A stretch of DNA of 32,606 nucleotides from NCBI GenBank assembly GCA_040756435.1, contig JBFLZD010000041.1:1-32606 (forward strand), read 5' to 3'. The position numbers and the translations under genes are program-made. The notes below the pieces were generated by a model. That model worked only from the letters and a program-made list of their open reading frames with translations. It had not been told where the DNA came from and ran no database searches. The first letter of the stretch is position 1; every line of letters starts with the position of its first letter. This DNA is from Spirochaetota bacterium (GTDB lineage: Bacteria > Spirochaetota > UBA4802 > UB4802). Shown here piece by piece: positions 15,793-25,167 of the stretch.

Positions 15793-16668
15793 ATGAAACA
15801 GGGTTTAACGCTTATTGTACCGGTTTATAATGAAATTAGTGCCATACAAAATAGTATTATCCATCTGAAGACTATTAAAAAAAATTGTAAGGACTTTAAT
15901 CTTGAAATCATATTGGTCAATGATGGCTCAACTGATGGGACGGAAAAGATATTGCAGGGTGTTGCAAACGACAAAGATTTAAAAATAATCCACCATTCTA
16001 AAAATCGTGGTTATGGTGCAGCACTCAAGACCGGTGTCAAATCTGCAAAATATAACTATATTGCAATTACTGATGCTGATGCAACGTATCCTGATGAACG
16101 TATCCCTGAATTTTTTAAGGATGTTATAGCAAATGACATTGATATGCTTGTTGGCGCAAGAATAGGCGAATCTGTTAATATACCTTTAATACGGAAATTC
16201 CCCAAATGGGTCATCAATCAGCTGGCAAATTATATGGTAGGGACAAAGATTCCTGACCTTAATTCAGGTATGCGGATTATGAAAAAATCAGTAATTGAAA
16301 AGTTTATGAAAATTCTTCCTGAGGGTTTTTCTTTTACGTCTACCATCACCATAGCTATGCTTGCCAATGATTATCAGGTAAAATATGTGCCTATCGATTA
16401 TCATCAGCGTAAAGGTAAATCAAAAATAAGGCCTTTTTATGATACATTGAATTTTGTAAGGCTAATTGTACGTACTGTTATGTTCTTTGATCCCTTGAAA
16501 GTTTTTCTGCCTTTAAGCCTTCCATTGCTTTTGTGTGGAGTTGTACTGGTTCTGGTAGAAGGTATACTGTATAGAAATATTAATACAGTATCAGTGCTTA
16601 TCACGCTATCAGGTTTAAATATTCTGACTGTTGGTATGCTTGCGGAAATGATTGCGCATAAAGAATAA
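15793..16668 (+). CDS. GT2 glycosyltransferase, polyprenyl-phosphate type
   Basis: This 291-aa family-2 glycosyltransferase resembles bacterial DPM1/GtrB enzymes that transfer a sugar from a nucleotide sugar to polyprenyl phosphate on the cytoplasmic face. It shows LIVPVYNE at the N-terminus, EIILVNDGSTDGT, the metal-binding ITDADATYPDERIPEF, LVGARIG and DLNSGMRIMKK. Two C-terminal membrane segments (about residues 232-285) follow. AAAGGTGA lies just before the ATG. It ends 7 bp from the convergent GT2-GtrA gene, with no terminator between them. The donor sugar cannot be deduced. Confidence 0.9.
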   Translation: MKQGLTLIVPVYNEISAIQNSIIHLKTIKKNCKDFNLEIILVNDGSTDGTEKILQGVANDKDLKIIHHSKNRGYGAALKTGVKSAKYNYIAITDADATYPDERIPEFFKDVIANDIDMLVGARIGESVNIPLIRKFPKWVINQLANYMVGTKIPDLNSGMRIMKKSVIEKFMKILPEGFSFTSTITIAMLANDYQVKYVPIDYHQRKGKSKIRPFYDTLNFVRLIVRTVMFFDPLKVFLPLSLPLLLCGVVLVLVEGILYRNINTVSVLITLSGLNILTVGMLAEMIAHKE

Positions 16669-16675
16669 TTTTGAT

Positions 16676-17767
16676 TCATTTCCCAAAAACAATATATTTG
16701 GAACCCAGGAAATTAATCAGTAATCCCCCCATAATTCCTATAAACACAGCCAGAAGATAAAATTCCTTAAAATATGGGTATGTGGAATATAGGTAAACGG
16801 AAATAAACCAGTTAAAAAGTCCACCAATGCTACAAACAATGAAAAAATTTCTGTATTGAATAAAAAGATTTTTTTGCGGCGAGTCAGGAAATGTCAGCTT
16901 CCTGTTGAGGAAAAAGTTCCATGTTAATGCCACAATAAATCCAATAGCCCGTGCAATCTTGAAATTAATATGCAACAATCCGTATGTAACAAATACGGTG
17001 GTCATATCAACAACCATGCCCGTTGACCCAATAAGGGAAAAGAACAAAAACTGATATAGCGAGGGATATTTATAGTGAAACAAACGTTTTAAATGCAATA
17101 TATACAGTATCTGTTCACGTAACGACAGCTTGCTTTGGCCAAAAAGCCGTTCTCTGAATGATATGGGAATTTCTGTTATTGTTTTGGGGTTACACTTCAC
17201 AATAATTTCAAGGCCAATTTTAAAACCAAGTGGGTTCAACACATTAAGGATTTGAGGGGTGAGTATTTTAGCATCAAAAGCAAAAAATCCTGCCATGGGA
17301 TCTTTTACCTTTGTAAACGGCCTGGCTAACATCTTGGATACCCATGCATTGAGCTTTCGGTACCAATTAAAATGCTCTGCTGAACCACCCTTAACAAATC
17401 TACTACCAACAACAAATTCAGCTTTACCATTGATGATTTGTTCAACAAGCTCAGGTATTTTTTCAGGTGGATGGCTCAAATCAGCATCCATGACACAATA
17501 GATGGTGCCTTTAGCCTGTCTGAATCCTTCAATGACAGCTGAGGAAAGTCCACGTTCGTTTACGCGTACTTTTATAGAAACAGGGTAACCTTTTTTCTTA
17601 AGCGCTTTAACGTTATCTTCAATTCCATCTTTAGAATTATCGTCCACAATAATAACTTCGTAATCAAGCTTACTATGCTTCATGGCTTTATCAATTGATT
17701 CAATAAGAACAGGGATATTTTCTGCTTCTTTGTACGTTGGGACAATAATGGAAATGAGATGTTTCAT
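16676..17767 (-). CDS. GT2 polyprenyl-phosphate glycosyltransferase fused to GtrA domain
   Basis: This 363-aa protein joins a DPM1-like GT2 domain (about residues 1-230: ISIIVPTYKEAENI, VIIVDDNSKDG, CVMDADLSHPPEKIPELV, VVGSRFVKGG, FRERLFGQSKLS) to a four-helix GtrA-like membrane domain (about 238-363: YQFLFFSLIGSTGMVVDM, FIVALTWNFFLNRKLTF, GGLLINFLGSKYIVF). Such fusions make a polyprenyl-phosphate sugar on the cytosolic side, and the GtrA part is thought to help move it across the membrane. The product would be the donor for GT39/GT-C enzymes, two of which follow divergently. It is the only minus-strand gene of the glycan region and shares a 105-bp divergent upstream region with the first GT39-type gene. 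Confidence 0.92.
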   Translation of the reverse strand: MKHLISIIVPTYKEAENIPVLIESIDKAMKHSKLDYEVIIVDDNSKDGIEDNVKALKKKGYPVSIKVRVNERGLSSAVIEGFRQAKGTIYCVMDADLSHPPEKIPELVEQIINGKAEFVVGSRFVKGGSAEHFNWYRKLNAWVSKMLARPFTKVKDPMAGFFAFDAKILTPQILNVLNPLGFKIGLEIIVKCNPKTITEIPISFRERLFGQSKLSLREQILYILHLKRLFHYKYPSLYQFLFFSLIGSTGMVVDMTTVFVTYGLLHINFKIARAIGFIVALTWNFFLNRKLTFPDSPQKNLFIQYRNFFIVCSIGGLFNWFISVYLYSTYPYFKEFYLLAVFIGIMGGLLINFLGSKYIVFGK

Positions 17768-17872
17768 AGAGTATTCCTTTTAGGGTTTAATAAAAAACTT
17801 ATTGACGACAGCATATGCATTTACACATTATTTTCCTATTCAAAATAGTCAATTGATTTATGGAGAAAATAC

Positions 17873-19570
17873 TTGTCACGCACTGATCCTGTCAAATATT
17901 TTTATAATATCTTCCAGCTCCCTACCGTTTTCACTTTTTTTTTCATAGCGATAGTTACTGTAATACTACGACTGCCATCAGTGGTTATAGATTTTATCCA
18001 TGTTGATGTGCTCACCTCATATTTACTGGCTAAAAGGGAATTGTTGGGCCTGTCGTTTGGTATGAACAAGGGATGGCTGTATCACTGGCTCATGAAATTT
18101 TCCATTACATATATAGCCGACACTCCTTCATCATTTCACTTTATCGGGCTTTTATTTGTTCTTGGGACCATGTATGGTATTTTTCTTCTGGCAAAAAAAA
18201 TATATGATGAACGGATAGGGTTGTTTGCTGCTTTCTTGTATGGAGTTGTCATTTCATGCTATCATACTGAATATTTAGCTGCAAATGGTGAGATATTTTA
18301 TAATTTATTCAATATCTATGCATTGTATTTTTATTACCGTACACTCTATGAAAAAAAGAAATGGTATGGAGTATTGGTGCTTGTAAATATTATTGGTTCA
18401 TATCTCATAAAATTTCAGGGCATTTTTATACTTCCTATTATTCTTGTGCATTTTATAGTTGTGTACCCACTGAGCTTTGAAAAACAAAAATATTTACAAT
18501 TTTATAAATACCTTATAGGCATAATTATAAGTGCGATAGTTATCGGCATAGGACTTGCTGCTTCCCTGAAAGTATATTATGCAATCGATGTATTTGAAAA
18601 AATCCATACATCATTGTCAGGTATGTATTCATATGTTGCAAACAGAGGTTTCAATCCATTATTAATCCTTATGAAACTTTTGTGGCGGGTTTATCAGTTC
18701 TCACTATTTCATGCATTTTTCTGGTATTCTGGTGTTATACTGATTATCAGTTTTTTCAAAAATCTTCGTGCTAAAACGTTTGATAGTGGAGCGGCTTTTC
18801 TTGTATATGTTGCACTGTGCTTTTTTATCCTTATTTTTGCGGCTGGCTCACGAGTGTCGGTTCATTACTTCATTCCTATTATGCCTGTTCTCGCAGCGCT
18901 ATCGGCAAAACAAATTCTTGATGTGTGTACTGAAAAAGGGAAGAAACTGGTATATATACAGCTTATGATTACACTGATGTTTTTCTTAGTATGGAATTAC
19001 AAAGATTTATATATTTACAAATGTAACCATAATTTGAAACATAATGAAAGTAAGCTTACGGAAATATTCAGAATAGCTGTTATTGGTTCGTATGGTGAAT
19101 ATCTTTTGCCTCATAAAAGTTTACTTCCTGTTATAGATTATATTAATAACAACTATCCTGACAGGACCATGCTGGTATGGCCCATGGGAACAGAGATAGA
19201 TTATTTTACAAAAGGGCATTCAGTGGTGCCTTCATACTGGTTTAATGAAAAGGCATTATTTGCGATAGTTCAAAGGGAAAAGGGCAATGATGCATTTATA
19301 CATGAACATGAAGATAATATTATCAACATCATTCGTGAATATAAACCTGAACTGTTTGTTGATGTTGGCTCTACAGATATGATTAAGAAAGTAATGGTTT
19401 ATAGAAAAAAAGGTGAGCCAGCATTTTATTTCAATATTCATGAAACACCAATATTGCGATTAGGAAGGTTTGCAAGTCTTGATGATTTTCCAAAAATTTT
19501 AAAATACCTTAATGAAAAGTATGAGTTTAAAGGATATTTTGGGAAGGTGCGATTATGGGTAAGAAAATAA
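17873..19570 (+). CDS. GT39/PMT_2-type integral membrane glycosyltransferase
   Basis: This 565-aa membrane protein has an N-terminal hydrophobic block of about ten segments and a soluble C-terminal part (about residues 390-565). It resembles the ArnT/PMT family (GT-C), which uses polyprenyl-phosphate sugars outside the cytoplasmic membrane. The first periplasmic loop reads VIDFIHVDVLTSYLLAKRE, where the family usually has an Asp-Glu pair; only the Asp is present. DERIGLFAAFLYGVVIS and GSRVSVHYFIPIMPVLAAL are family-typical. The start is TTG 17873, with TGGAGA 7 nt upstream. The last 16 nt overlap the next gene, a close relative in type. It carries minus-strand copies of the word GCGATAGTT at 17948, 18533 and 19262. 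Confidence 0.8.
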   Translation: MSRTDPVKYFYNIFQLPTVFTFFFIAIVTVILRLPSVVIDFIHVDVLTSYLLAKRELLGLSFGMNKGWLYHWLMKFSITYIADTPSSFHFIGLLFVLGTMYGIFLLAKKIYDERIGLFAAFLYGVVISCYHTEYLAANGEIFYNLFNIYALYFYYRTLYEKKKWYGVLVLVNIIGSYLIKFQGIFILPIILVHFIVVYPLSFEKQKYLQFYKYLIGIIISAIVIGIGLAASLKVYYAIDVFEKIHTSLSGMYSYVANRGFNPLLILMKLLWRVYQFSLFHAFFWYSGVILIISFFKNLRAKTFDSGAAFLVYVALCFFILIFAAGSRVSVHYFIPIMPVLAALSAKQILDVCTEKGKKLVYIQLMITLMFFLVWNYKDLYIYKCNHNLKHNESKLTEIFRIAVIGSYGEYLLPHKSLLPVIDYINNNYPDRTMLVWPMGTEIDYFTKGHSVVPSYWFNEKALFAIVQREKGNDAFIHEHEDNIINIIREYKPELFVDVGSTDMIKKVMVYRKKGEPAFYFNIHETPILRLGRFASLDDFPKILKYLNEKYEFKGYFGKVRLWVRK

Positions 19571-21117
19571 TGAAAAATAAATATTATTTTTTTGTATTGA
19601 TGTTTTTTATAATACTTATTCTTCGCATTCCTGCTTTATATCATACAATAATTGATATTGATGAAGCTGCTTTTGCCGAATTTGCAAACAAGTGGTTAGG
19701 TGGAGCTATACCCTATGTTGGGGTTTATGATAACAAGCCAATTGTAACGTATTTATTTTATTACATCATCTTTTATTTGTTTGGAATCAATAACCTCTTT
19801 GCAGTTCACGTAGCAACACTATTTCTGGTTTTCATATCTACTATTGTTGTCTACTGGTTTATTGAAAAGATTGCAGGAATACATGAAGCTAAAGCTTCAA
19901 GTTTGTTCTTTATATTTTTAATGCACACGTATGAGCCAAAATACATTGCAACCAATACCGAGACACTCTATACGCTTCCTGTGTTACTGGCATTTATATG
20001 GTATTATATTGTTGTATGGGAAAAGAAGAATATTCTGTATGCCGTACTATCGGGTATGTGTGCGGGCATAGCTTTTTTGATAAATTATAAGGCAGGTGTT
20101 ATAGTAGCCGCCTTTGGTATATTTGGCATCTATGTGCTATTTAAAGCCAGTGATAAAAAGAGTGAATTGCTCAGCCAGATAAAAATTTTGGTATCTCTTG
20201 GTATTGGATTTATTATCCCTCTATATATTGCAATAGCATATTTTTATCATATGGGAGCTTTGCAAGAATTTATTAGCTTAGGCTTTTTGTATAATTTCAA
20301 ATATATTCAAAGTGGTATGGTTACTGTCCCATATCTAAAAGCTATTGCAAGGTTTTTACTGTTTGGGATATGCAGTTTGCCACTTTGGTTCATTATTGCA
20401 AAACATCTATTTGGCAGGTATGATAAAAGCAAAGCCACTAGCAATCTTATAATGTTCATGCTGATATGGCTGTTTGGTAGCGTTTTTGCTGTTATGTTAG
20501 GTTGGCGTGCCTATGGTCATTATTTTATACAATTGGCATTGCCTCTTTCGCTACTTGCTGGATTAAGTATACATTCTGTGTCAGCACTGTTTCTTAAACG
20601 GTCGTATGTATATCTAACAGCACTGGCTGTACTATTGACAGTGTCTCGCTTTAATATTCCACTAACATATCATTATTTAGGCGATAGTAATGCATTAGCA
20701 GACTTTGCCTATAAGAAAGTTGCAGTAAAAGTACAGTCTATAACCAAACCACAAGATACTATGTTTGTATGGGGTTCAGGAGCTGTTGCATATATTTATG
20801 CAAACAGGCGGTGTTCGTCAAAAATTATTATAACAGATTATGTTTCTGGGCGGCAGTTTGGGGTATCTAATGACGCAATGGGCAAAAATGAAAATCACTA
20901 TATTAACTATTTACGAGAAGAATTTATTATAGAATTTGAAAAACATCTACCCATTGTATTTATTGATACATCGCCTTCAGGATATTATGGTTATGATAAA
21001 TTCCCCTTGAAAAATTTTCCACAACTTGCTATCTTAATAAAAGAACGATATACGCTTGTTGATAGTATTGATAGCATGTACATATATTTGCTGAAAGGGC
21101 ATAAGAAATTACAGTGA
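19555..21117 (+). CDS. GT39/PMT_2-type integral membrane glycosyltransferase
   Basis: This 520-aa GT-C-type membrane protein has the catalytic-loop Asp-Glu (IIDIDEAAFAEFANKWLGG) followed by PYVGVYDNKPIVTYLFYY, the usual pattern of PMT_2/ArnT-like enzymes. About ten membrane segments precede a periplasmic C-terminal domain (MFVWGSGAVAYIYANRRCS). GGAAGG within the end of the preceding gene favours ATG 19555; ATG 19570, overlapping the previous stop by one base, is an alternative. The 16-nt overlap implies translational coupling with the first GT39-type gene. The pair would consume polyprenyl-phosphate sugars made by the neighbouring GT2 proteins (inference). Confidence 0.85.
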   Translation: MGKKIMKNKYYFFVLMFFIILILRIPALYHTIIDIDEAAFAEFANKWLGGAIPYVGVYDNKPIVTYLFYYIIFYLFGINNLFAVHVATLFLVFISTIVVYWFIEKIAGIHEAKASSLFFIFLMHTYEPKYIATNTETLYTLPVLLAFIWYYIVVWEKKNILYAVLSGMCAGIAFLINYKAGVIVAAFGIFGIYVLFKASDKKSELLSQIKILVSLGIGFIIPLYIAIAYFYHMGALQEFISLGFLYNFKYIQSGMVTVPYLKAIARFLLFGICSLPLWFIIAKHLFGRYDKSKATSNLIMFMLIWLFGSVFAVMLGWRAYGHYFIQLALPLSLLAGLSIHSVSALFLKRSYVYLTALAVLLTVSRFNIPLTYHYLGDSNALADFAYKKVAVKVQSITKPQDTMFVWGSGAVAYIYANRRCSSKIIITDYVSGRQFGVSNDAMGKNENHYINYLREEFIIEFEKHLPIVFIDTSPSGYYGYDKFPLKNFPQLAILIKERYTLVDSIDSMYIYLLKGHKKLQ

Positions 21118-21144
21118 ATATATCCATTATTTTCTAAAAAATTA

Positions 21145-21172
21145 TTGACACATATGCTATATTTAATATCAA
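21145..21172 (+). promoter_or_regulatory. Promoter for the tRNA-Thr/tRNA-Tyr unit
   Basis: TTGACA (21145-21150), a 16-bp spacer and TATCAA (21167-21172). The tRNA-Thr gene begins 15 bp downstream. Confidence 0.45.
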
Positions 21173-21186
21173 GGTTTTCATGTTTT

Positions 21187-21259
21187 GCTGGCGTAGCTCA
21201 ATCGGTAGAGCAGCTGATTTGTAATCAGCGGGTTGGGGGTTCGATTCCTCTCGCCAGCT
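21187..21259 (+). tRNA. tRNA-Thr (anticodon UGU)
   Basis: A 73-nt cloverleaf with acceptor stem GCTGGCG/CGCCAGC, anticodon stem GCTGA/TCAGC, loop TTTGTAA (anticodon TGT) and T-loop GGTTCGATTCC. CCA is not encoded. It is separated from tRNA-Tyr by 6 bp. Confidence 0.95.
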
Positions 21260-21265
21260 TTAAAG

Positions 21266-21347
21266 GGTGAGGTTCCCGAGCGGCCAAAGGGGGCAGACTG
21301 TAAATCTGTTGGCGAAGCCTTCGGTGGTTCGAATCCACCCCTCACCA
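21266..21347 (+). tRNA. tRNA-Tyr (anticodon GUA)
   Basis: An 82-nt class II tRNA with acceptor GGTGAGG/CCTCACC, anticodon loop CTGTAAA (anticodon GTA), a long variable arm (GGCGAAGCC) and T-arm GGTGGTTCGAATCCACC. CCA is not encoded. Confidence 0.95.
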
Positions 21348-21350
21348 ATG

Positions 21351-21390
21351 AAAAGAGCTATCGTTCAAAATTGTTCGATAGCTCTTTTTA
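21351..21390. terminator. Rho-independent terminator after the tRNAs
   Basis: AAAAGAGCTATCG (21351-21363) pairs perfectly with CGATAGCTCTTTT (21376-21388) and is followed by T. It contains the hexamer CTATCG seen in the recurrent word. A-rich and T-rich flanks on both sides would let it work in both directions. Confidence 0.85.
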
Positions 21391-21444
21391 TTTGGGCTTT
21401 TTATCCAGAACTGTCGGTATAATTGTTTAAAAGTAAGTTGTGCG

Positions 21445-21651
21445 TTAAACAGCCTGATTTAATTTTTCTAACATTTCTTTTATCTGTGTATCGGTAAGTC
21501 CATGAGCTTTGCTGCCCTGTTCAATAGTTTCATATATGCCTATATGGCAACCAATACAATGGAGTCCGTAAGAAGCTAATACTTGTGCTGCTGTGGGATA
21601 TTTTTGCACCAGTTCACCAAACGTCATATCTTTTGTTATTGTGTTTTTCAT
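21445..21651 (-). CDS. DUF1858 small redox disulfide protein
   Basis: This 68-aa protein is of the DUF1858 type (hybrid-cluster-associated redox disulfide domain). ITKDMTFGELVQKYP at the N-terminus, the Cys pair in LHCIGCHIGIYETIEQGS and HGLTDTQIKEMLEKLN are family-typical. Its role is unknown, but it is often found in anaerobes near redox enzymes. It is convergent to the tRNA terminator. GAGGT lies about 10 nt upstream of the ATG. No hybrid-cluster protein gene is nearby. Confidence 0.88.
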   Translation of the reverse strand: MKNTITKDMTFGELVQKYPTAAQVLASYGLHCIGCHIGIYETIEQGSKAHGLTDTQIKEMLEKLNQAV

Positions 21652-21923
21652 TGTAATAACCTCATATGTAAAGAATTTTACTCAGGTGAATATAGTATAG
21701 CATTGGATTTATTTATTTTCAGAATTATTATTTGGCCTGATAATTTTAAATATTTATTTCATCAGGAACTATCGAAAAACAAATAAAGATTACAATGGTA
21801 TTTGTTTAATATACTTTTTTTAATTGAATATAATTACATCATTATGTAGGATGGTAGAAAGTAGTATATAATTGAATGTATTAAACATCCTTAAAAAAGA
21901 TTAATGATTTCATTTGCAAGGAT

Positions 21924-23330
21924 ATGGATTTATATATGAAATGGATGATATTTCTAAGGCCTTACGTATTATTATTTCTCATTGTTATAGTTATCCTGAG
22001 TGTTGGGTATTATGACAAATTATATGCAGATAATTTTACAAATGCAAATTTAACAGATTGTTTGCAGATAGCTCTGCAAAATAATATTAATATAAAAATG
22101 GCCATGGAAGATGTCAACGCTGCATCCCTTAATCTGAAAATAACGAAAGGTAGTAATAGTATTCAGGTAAATGGCACAGTCCAAACTGTTGAGATATTGA
22201 AATCCGAAGCTGTGAATAGTTCATTTAATGTACCCGGCAAAGATACTCTTATAGGATTATTTGTTGGAGCTTCTGCAAGTTACAAGCTTTATGATGCCAA
22301 TAAAGATAATTATGAACGGTTGCGGATTCTGGAATATAATAATGTAGCATTAACCGCTATGAAGGTAAAAAATACTGTTGTTCGTGATGTAAAAATTGCG
22401 TTTTATCAATTAGCATTTGCCAAAAAGAAAAGTGAATTGTTGGAAAAATTAATTAAAAGTTTTGAAATCAAATTTGCCAACGTTGAGCAGTTATTTAAAA
22501 ATGGACAACGAACCATGCTGGATATTTCCCGGGCACAGGTGGACCTAACTAATGCTCGATTGAATTATCAAAGAGCTCAAAATGAGGTTGCAGTTGCAAA
22601 AAGCAAATTACTATCACTGATGGGTATTCAAATTGATAATTTTGACATAAACGTTACAGATTTTGATGTTGATAGCACTATAAAAGAAATACCATATAAT
22701 TTAGAGGAATTGCTTGAAATAGCCTTGCAATATTCGTTCGATATTAAGTCTGCGGAAATCAATCAGGAAATTGCCAAAACACAGATTGATATTGAAAAGG
22801 ATAGGCGCTTCCCGATTATAAATATTATAGCATCCCTGGGCTATGAAAACAGGGCTATTCAGAATGGTGCTTTTACTGAATCATTGTCGGATAGGGATAA
22901 CTGGAAGCCAACCATGCATGCTGGAATCAGTGCAAGTTTCCCTATTTTTACCAGTGGTGTTCTTTCTTCAAGTATTGACCGTGCTGCTGTTTCATTTAAT
23001 AAGGCCTTATATAACAGCAAAACTGCTGGGGATACCTTATCGGGAAATATAAAAAGTTATTATACTACATTGAAAGATATAAAAGTGCAACTGGATATAT
23101 CTCGGCAACTGATTGAAAATGCAAGAAAATATCTGGAGCTGGTGCAAAAGAATTATGACAGGGGAATAATAACACAGAATGAATTGCAGGATGCAGAGTT
23201 GAATTACATTAATGTTACTATCGATTATATCAAGATTCTTACTGATTATTATATTAATTATAATCAATTGATAAGTTTATTATGTGTTGATGAAACAATT
23301 CTGTTTTCAAAAGGGGTTGATGCCAAATGA
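21924..23330 (+). CDS. TolC-family outer-membrane efflux protein
   Basis: This 468-aa protein is the first gene of a four-gene export operon. It has an N-terminal signal sequence (hydrophobic core about residues 14-28, probable cleavage near YADNF) and the two OEP repeats of long alpha-helices typical of TolC: NLTDCLQIALQNNINIKMA and its counterpart NLEELLEIALQYSFDIKSAE, each followed by coiled-coil segments. It would form the trimeric outer-membrane channel. ATG 21924 directly follows AAGGA at an unusually short distance; ATG 21936 is possible. The last 4 nt overlap the adaptor gene (ATGA). A possible promoter is TTAATA/TATAAT near 21806-21834. The substrate is unknown. Confidence 0.9.
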   Translation: MDLYMKWMIFLRPYVLLFLIVIVILSVGYYDKLYADNFTNANLTDCLQIALQNNINIKMAMEDVNAASLNLKITKGSNSIQVNGTVQTVEILKSEAVNSSFNVPGKDTLIGLFVGASASYKLYDANKDNYERLRILEYNNVALTAMKVKNTVVRDVKIAFYQLAFAKKKSELLEKLIKSFEIKFANVEQLFKNGQRTMLDISRAQVDLTNARLNYQRAQNEVAVAKSKLLSLMGIQIDNFDINVTDFDVDSTIKEIPYNLEELLEIALQYSFDIKSAEINQEIAKTQIDIEKDRRFPIINIIASLGYENRAIQNGAFTESLSDRDNWKPTMHAGISASFPIFTSGVLSSSIDRAAVSFNKALYNSKTAGDTLSGNIKSYYTTLKDIKVQLDISRQLIENARKYLELVQKNYDRGIITQNELQDAELNYINVTIDYIKILTDYYINYNQLISLLCVDETILFSKGVDAK

Positions 23331-24436
23331 TAAAAGAAATAGTATTAAATAATAAGAAAAAAGTCATCATTACTGGTGTTGTCATAATCATCCTTATACT
23401 AATATATTTTTTGCGTTCTGGCGTTGATAATTCAGAATATATATATGATTATGAGAAAGTAAGTGTTGGTGAAATATCTAAAACAATATCAACAACCGGG
23501 ACAATTGATCTGTTAGATCCTGTTTCTATATTATGCCAGGTTAATGGGGTTGTTCAGAAAGTATATGTTGATTTTAATCAGCATGTCAAGCAATATCAAT
23601 TGTTAGCGTTAATAGATGCCGGTGATTTGCAAAATGATATTACAAAAATGCAGAAGAGACTTGAACAGTTAAATATAGACATGAAAAACATGGAAAATGA
23701 CCTGAAGGTCAAAAAAAGCATGTATAATGAACATATGATATCAGCCAGCGCTCTTGAGATGGCTGAAAATGAATATAAGAAGATGCAGTTATCATATAGC
23801 CAGGTACTGGTTGATTATAAAAATTTACTCCAGATGCAAAAAAACACACGAATTTATGCACCCATTAGTGGTATTATAGTATCTCGTGATATTAATGAAT
23901 CAGACCCGGTAGTAAGGAACAAGCGCTTATTCTTAATGGTAAGGGATTTAAAAACCATGCAGCTAATGGTAGTCATAGATGAAACTGATATCGGCAAGGT
24001 TAGAAATGATCAGAAAATTAAATTTACTGTTAATGCATATCCGGATCAAACATTTACCGGAGCTATCAGACAAATACGCTTTAATCCGGTGAACAGGGGA
24101 GGTGTTATTACCTATGATGCTGTTGCAATATGTGATAATTCTCAGTATTTGTTAAAACCGGGTATGACAGCAATAGTAACTATTGAGGTTGATAAAAAAC
24201 AAAATGCTATGAGAATACCCAATGATGCTTTTACTGTTATTCCACCTTTTATTGATAAATATAAGCTTGATAAGGATAAAAAATATATATGGAAAAAGAA
24301 AAGAGGTTCTATAGTGCCTGTTGAAGTGCAAACTGGATTATATGGAGATGAATATACTGAAATAAAAAAAGGTGATGTAAAAGCTGGTGATACTATTCTT
24401 ATCCGTGTAAGAAAACAAATTTCAATTAAAAAGTAG
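23327..24436 (+). CDS. MacA-like periplasmic membrane-fusion protein
   Basis: This 369-aa HlyD/MacA-type adaptor links the inner-membrane transporter to TolC. One N-terminal membrane anchor (about residues 12-29) is followed by a split lipoyl domain (VNGVVQKVYVDFNQHVKQ and RIYAPISGIIVSRDI), an alpha-helical hairpin (about 95-165), a beta-barrel domain (GKVRNDQKIKFTVNAYPD) and a membrane-proximal domain. The start codon overlaps the tolC-like stop (ATGA), implying translational coupling. The ATPase gene follows after 10 bp. Confidence 0.9.
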   Translation: MIKEIVLNNKKKVIITGVVIIILILIYFLRSGVDNSEYIYDYEKVSVGEISKTISTTGTIDLLDPVSILCQVNGVVQKVYVDFNQHVKQYQLLALIDAGDLQNDITKMQKRLEQLNIDMKNMENDLKVKKSMYNEHMISASALEMAENEYKKMQLSYSQVLVDYKNLLQMQKNTRIYAPISGIIVSRDINESDPVVRNKRLFLMVRDLKTMQLMVVIDETDIGKVRNDQKIKFTVNAYPDQTFTGAIRQIRFNPVNRGGVITYDAVAICDNSQYLLKPGMTAIVTIEVDKKQNAMRIPNDAFTVIPPFIDKYKLDKDKKYIWKKKRGSIVPVEVQTGLYGDEYTEIKKGDVKAGDTILIRVRKQISIKK

Positions 24437-24446
24437 TAATTTCAGT

Positions 24447-25166
24447 ATGAATATTCCAATTATTAATATTGAGAATTTGCAAAAAATTTATAAAATAAGC
24501 GAAGAAGTTTCAGTTCATGCTTTGAAAGGCGTTAGCCTTAAAGTTAAAAGAGGTGAATTTGTTGCGATAATGGGAGCCTCAGGTTCCGGGAAATCCACTT
24601 TTATGAATATTTTAGGATTTCTGGATACCCCCACTTCCGGCAAATACATTTTAGATGGTATTGATGGCACATCTTTAAACGATAATCAGAAAGCTGAAAT
24701 CAGAAACAGGAAGATTGGATTTGTATTTCAGGGATTCAATTTGCTATCAAGAACCCCGGCTATAGAGAATGTTGAAATGCCATTGTTCTACAGAGGTGGT
24801 TTTACTCATGAGGAGATGAAAAATAGGGCAAGAAAACTATTGTCAATGGTTGGCTTATCTGGAAGGGAGATGCACCATCCTAATGAGCTATCAGGTGGCG
24901 AGCAACAACGTGTTGCTATTGCTCGAGCGCTAATCAATGACCCTGCAATCTTGCTTGCAGACGAACCTACAGGCAACCTGGATACAAAAAACACGAATGA
25001 GATAATGAATGTATTTACTACATTAAACAAAGAGTATAATATTACTATTATAATGGTAACTCATGAACCTGATGTTGCTGAATATGCAGATAGAAAAGTT
25101 GTATTTAAAGATGGTTTGATAATAGATGATAGCCCAATTAAAAAGTTAAAGAAAAGTAGAAAATAA
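24447..25166 (+). CDS. ABC transporter ATP-binding protein, MacB/LolD type
   Basis: This 239-aa ATPase has Walker [10 protein letters not shown] (43-51), Q-loop FQGFNLL, signature LSGGEQQR (148-155), Walker B ILLADEP (168-174) and the H-loop MVTHEPD. The sequence type is that of the MacB/LolD/FtsE class (type VII ABC systems), which drives mechanotransmission from the cytoplasm and does not itself pass substrate through the membrane. It is the third gene of the tolC-macA-ATPase-permease operon, and its stop lies 1 bp before the permease start. ATPase and permease are separate proteins, unlike fused E. coli MacB. Confidence 0.95.
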   Translation: MNIPIINIENLQKIYKISEEVSVHALKGVSLKVKRGEFVAIMGASGSGKSTFMNILGFLDTPTSGKYILDGIDGTSLNDNQKAEIRNRKIGFVFQGFNLLSRTPAIENVEMPLFYRGGFTHEEMKNRARKLLSMVGLSGREMHHPNELSGGEQQRVAIARALINDPAILLADEPTGNLDTKNTNEIMNVFTTLNKEYNITIIMVTHEPDVAEYADRKVVFKDGLIIDDSPIKKLKKSRK

Positions 25167-25167
25167 T

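Noticed and set aside
21187-21347. tRNA genes as an integration site for a mobile element next to xerD
   Set aside because: The recombinase is 5 kb away, looks like a housekeeping Xer, and no duplicated tRNA 3' end was found nearby.
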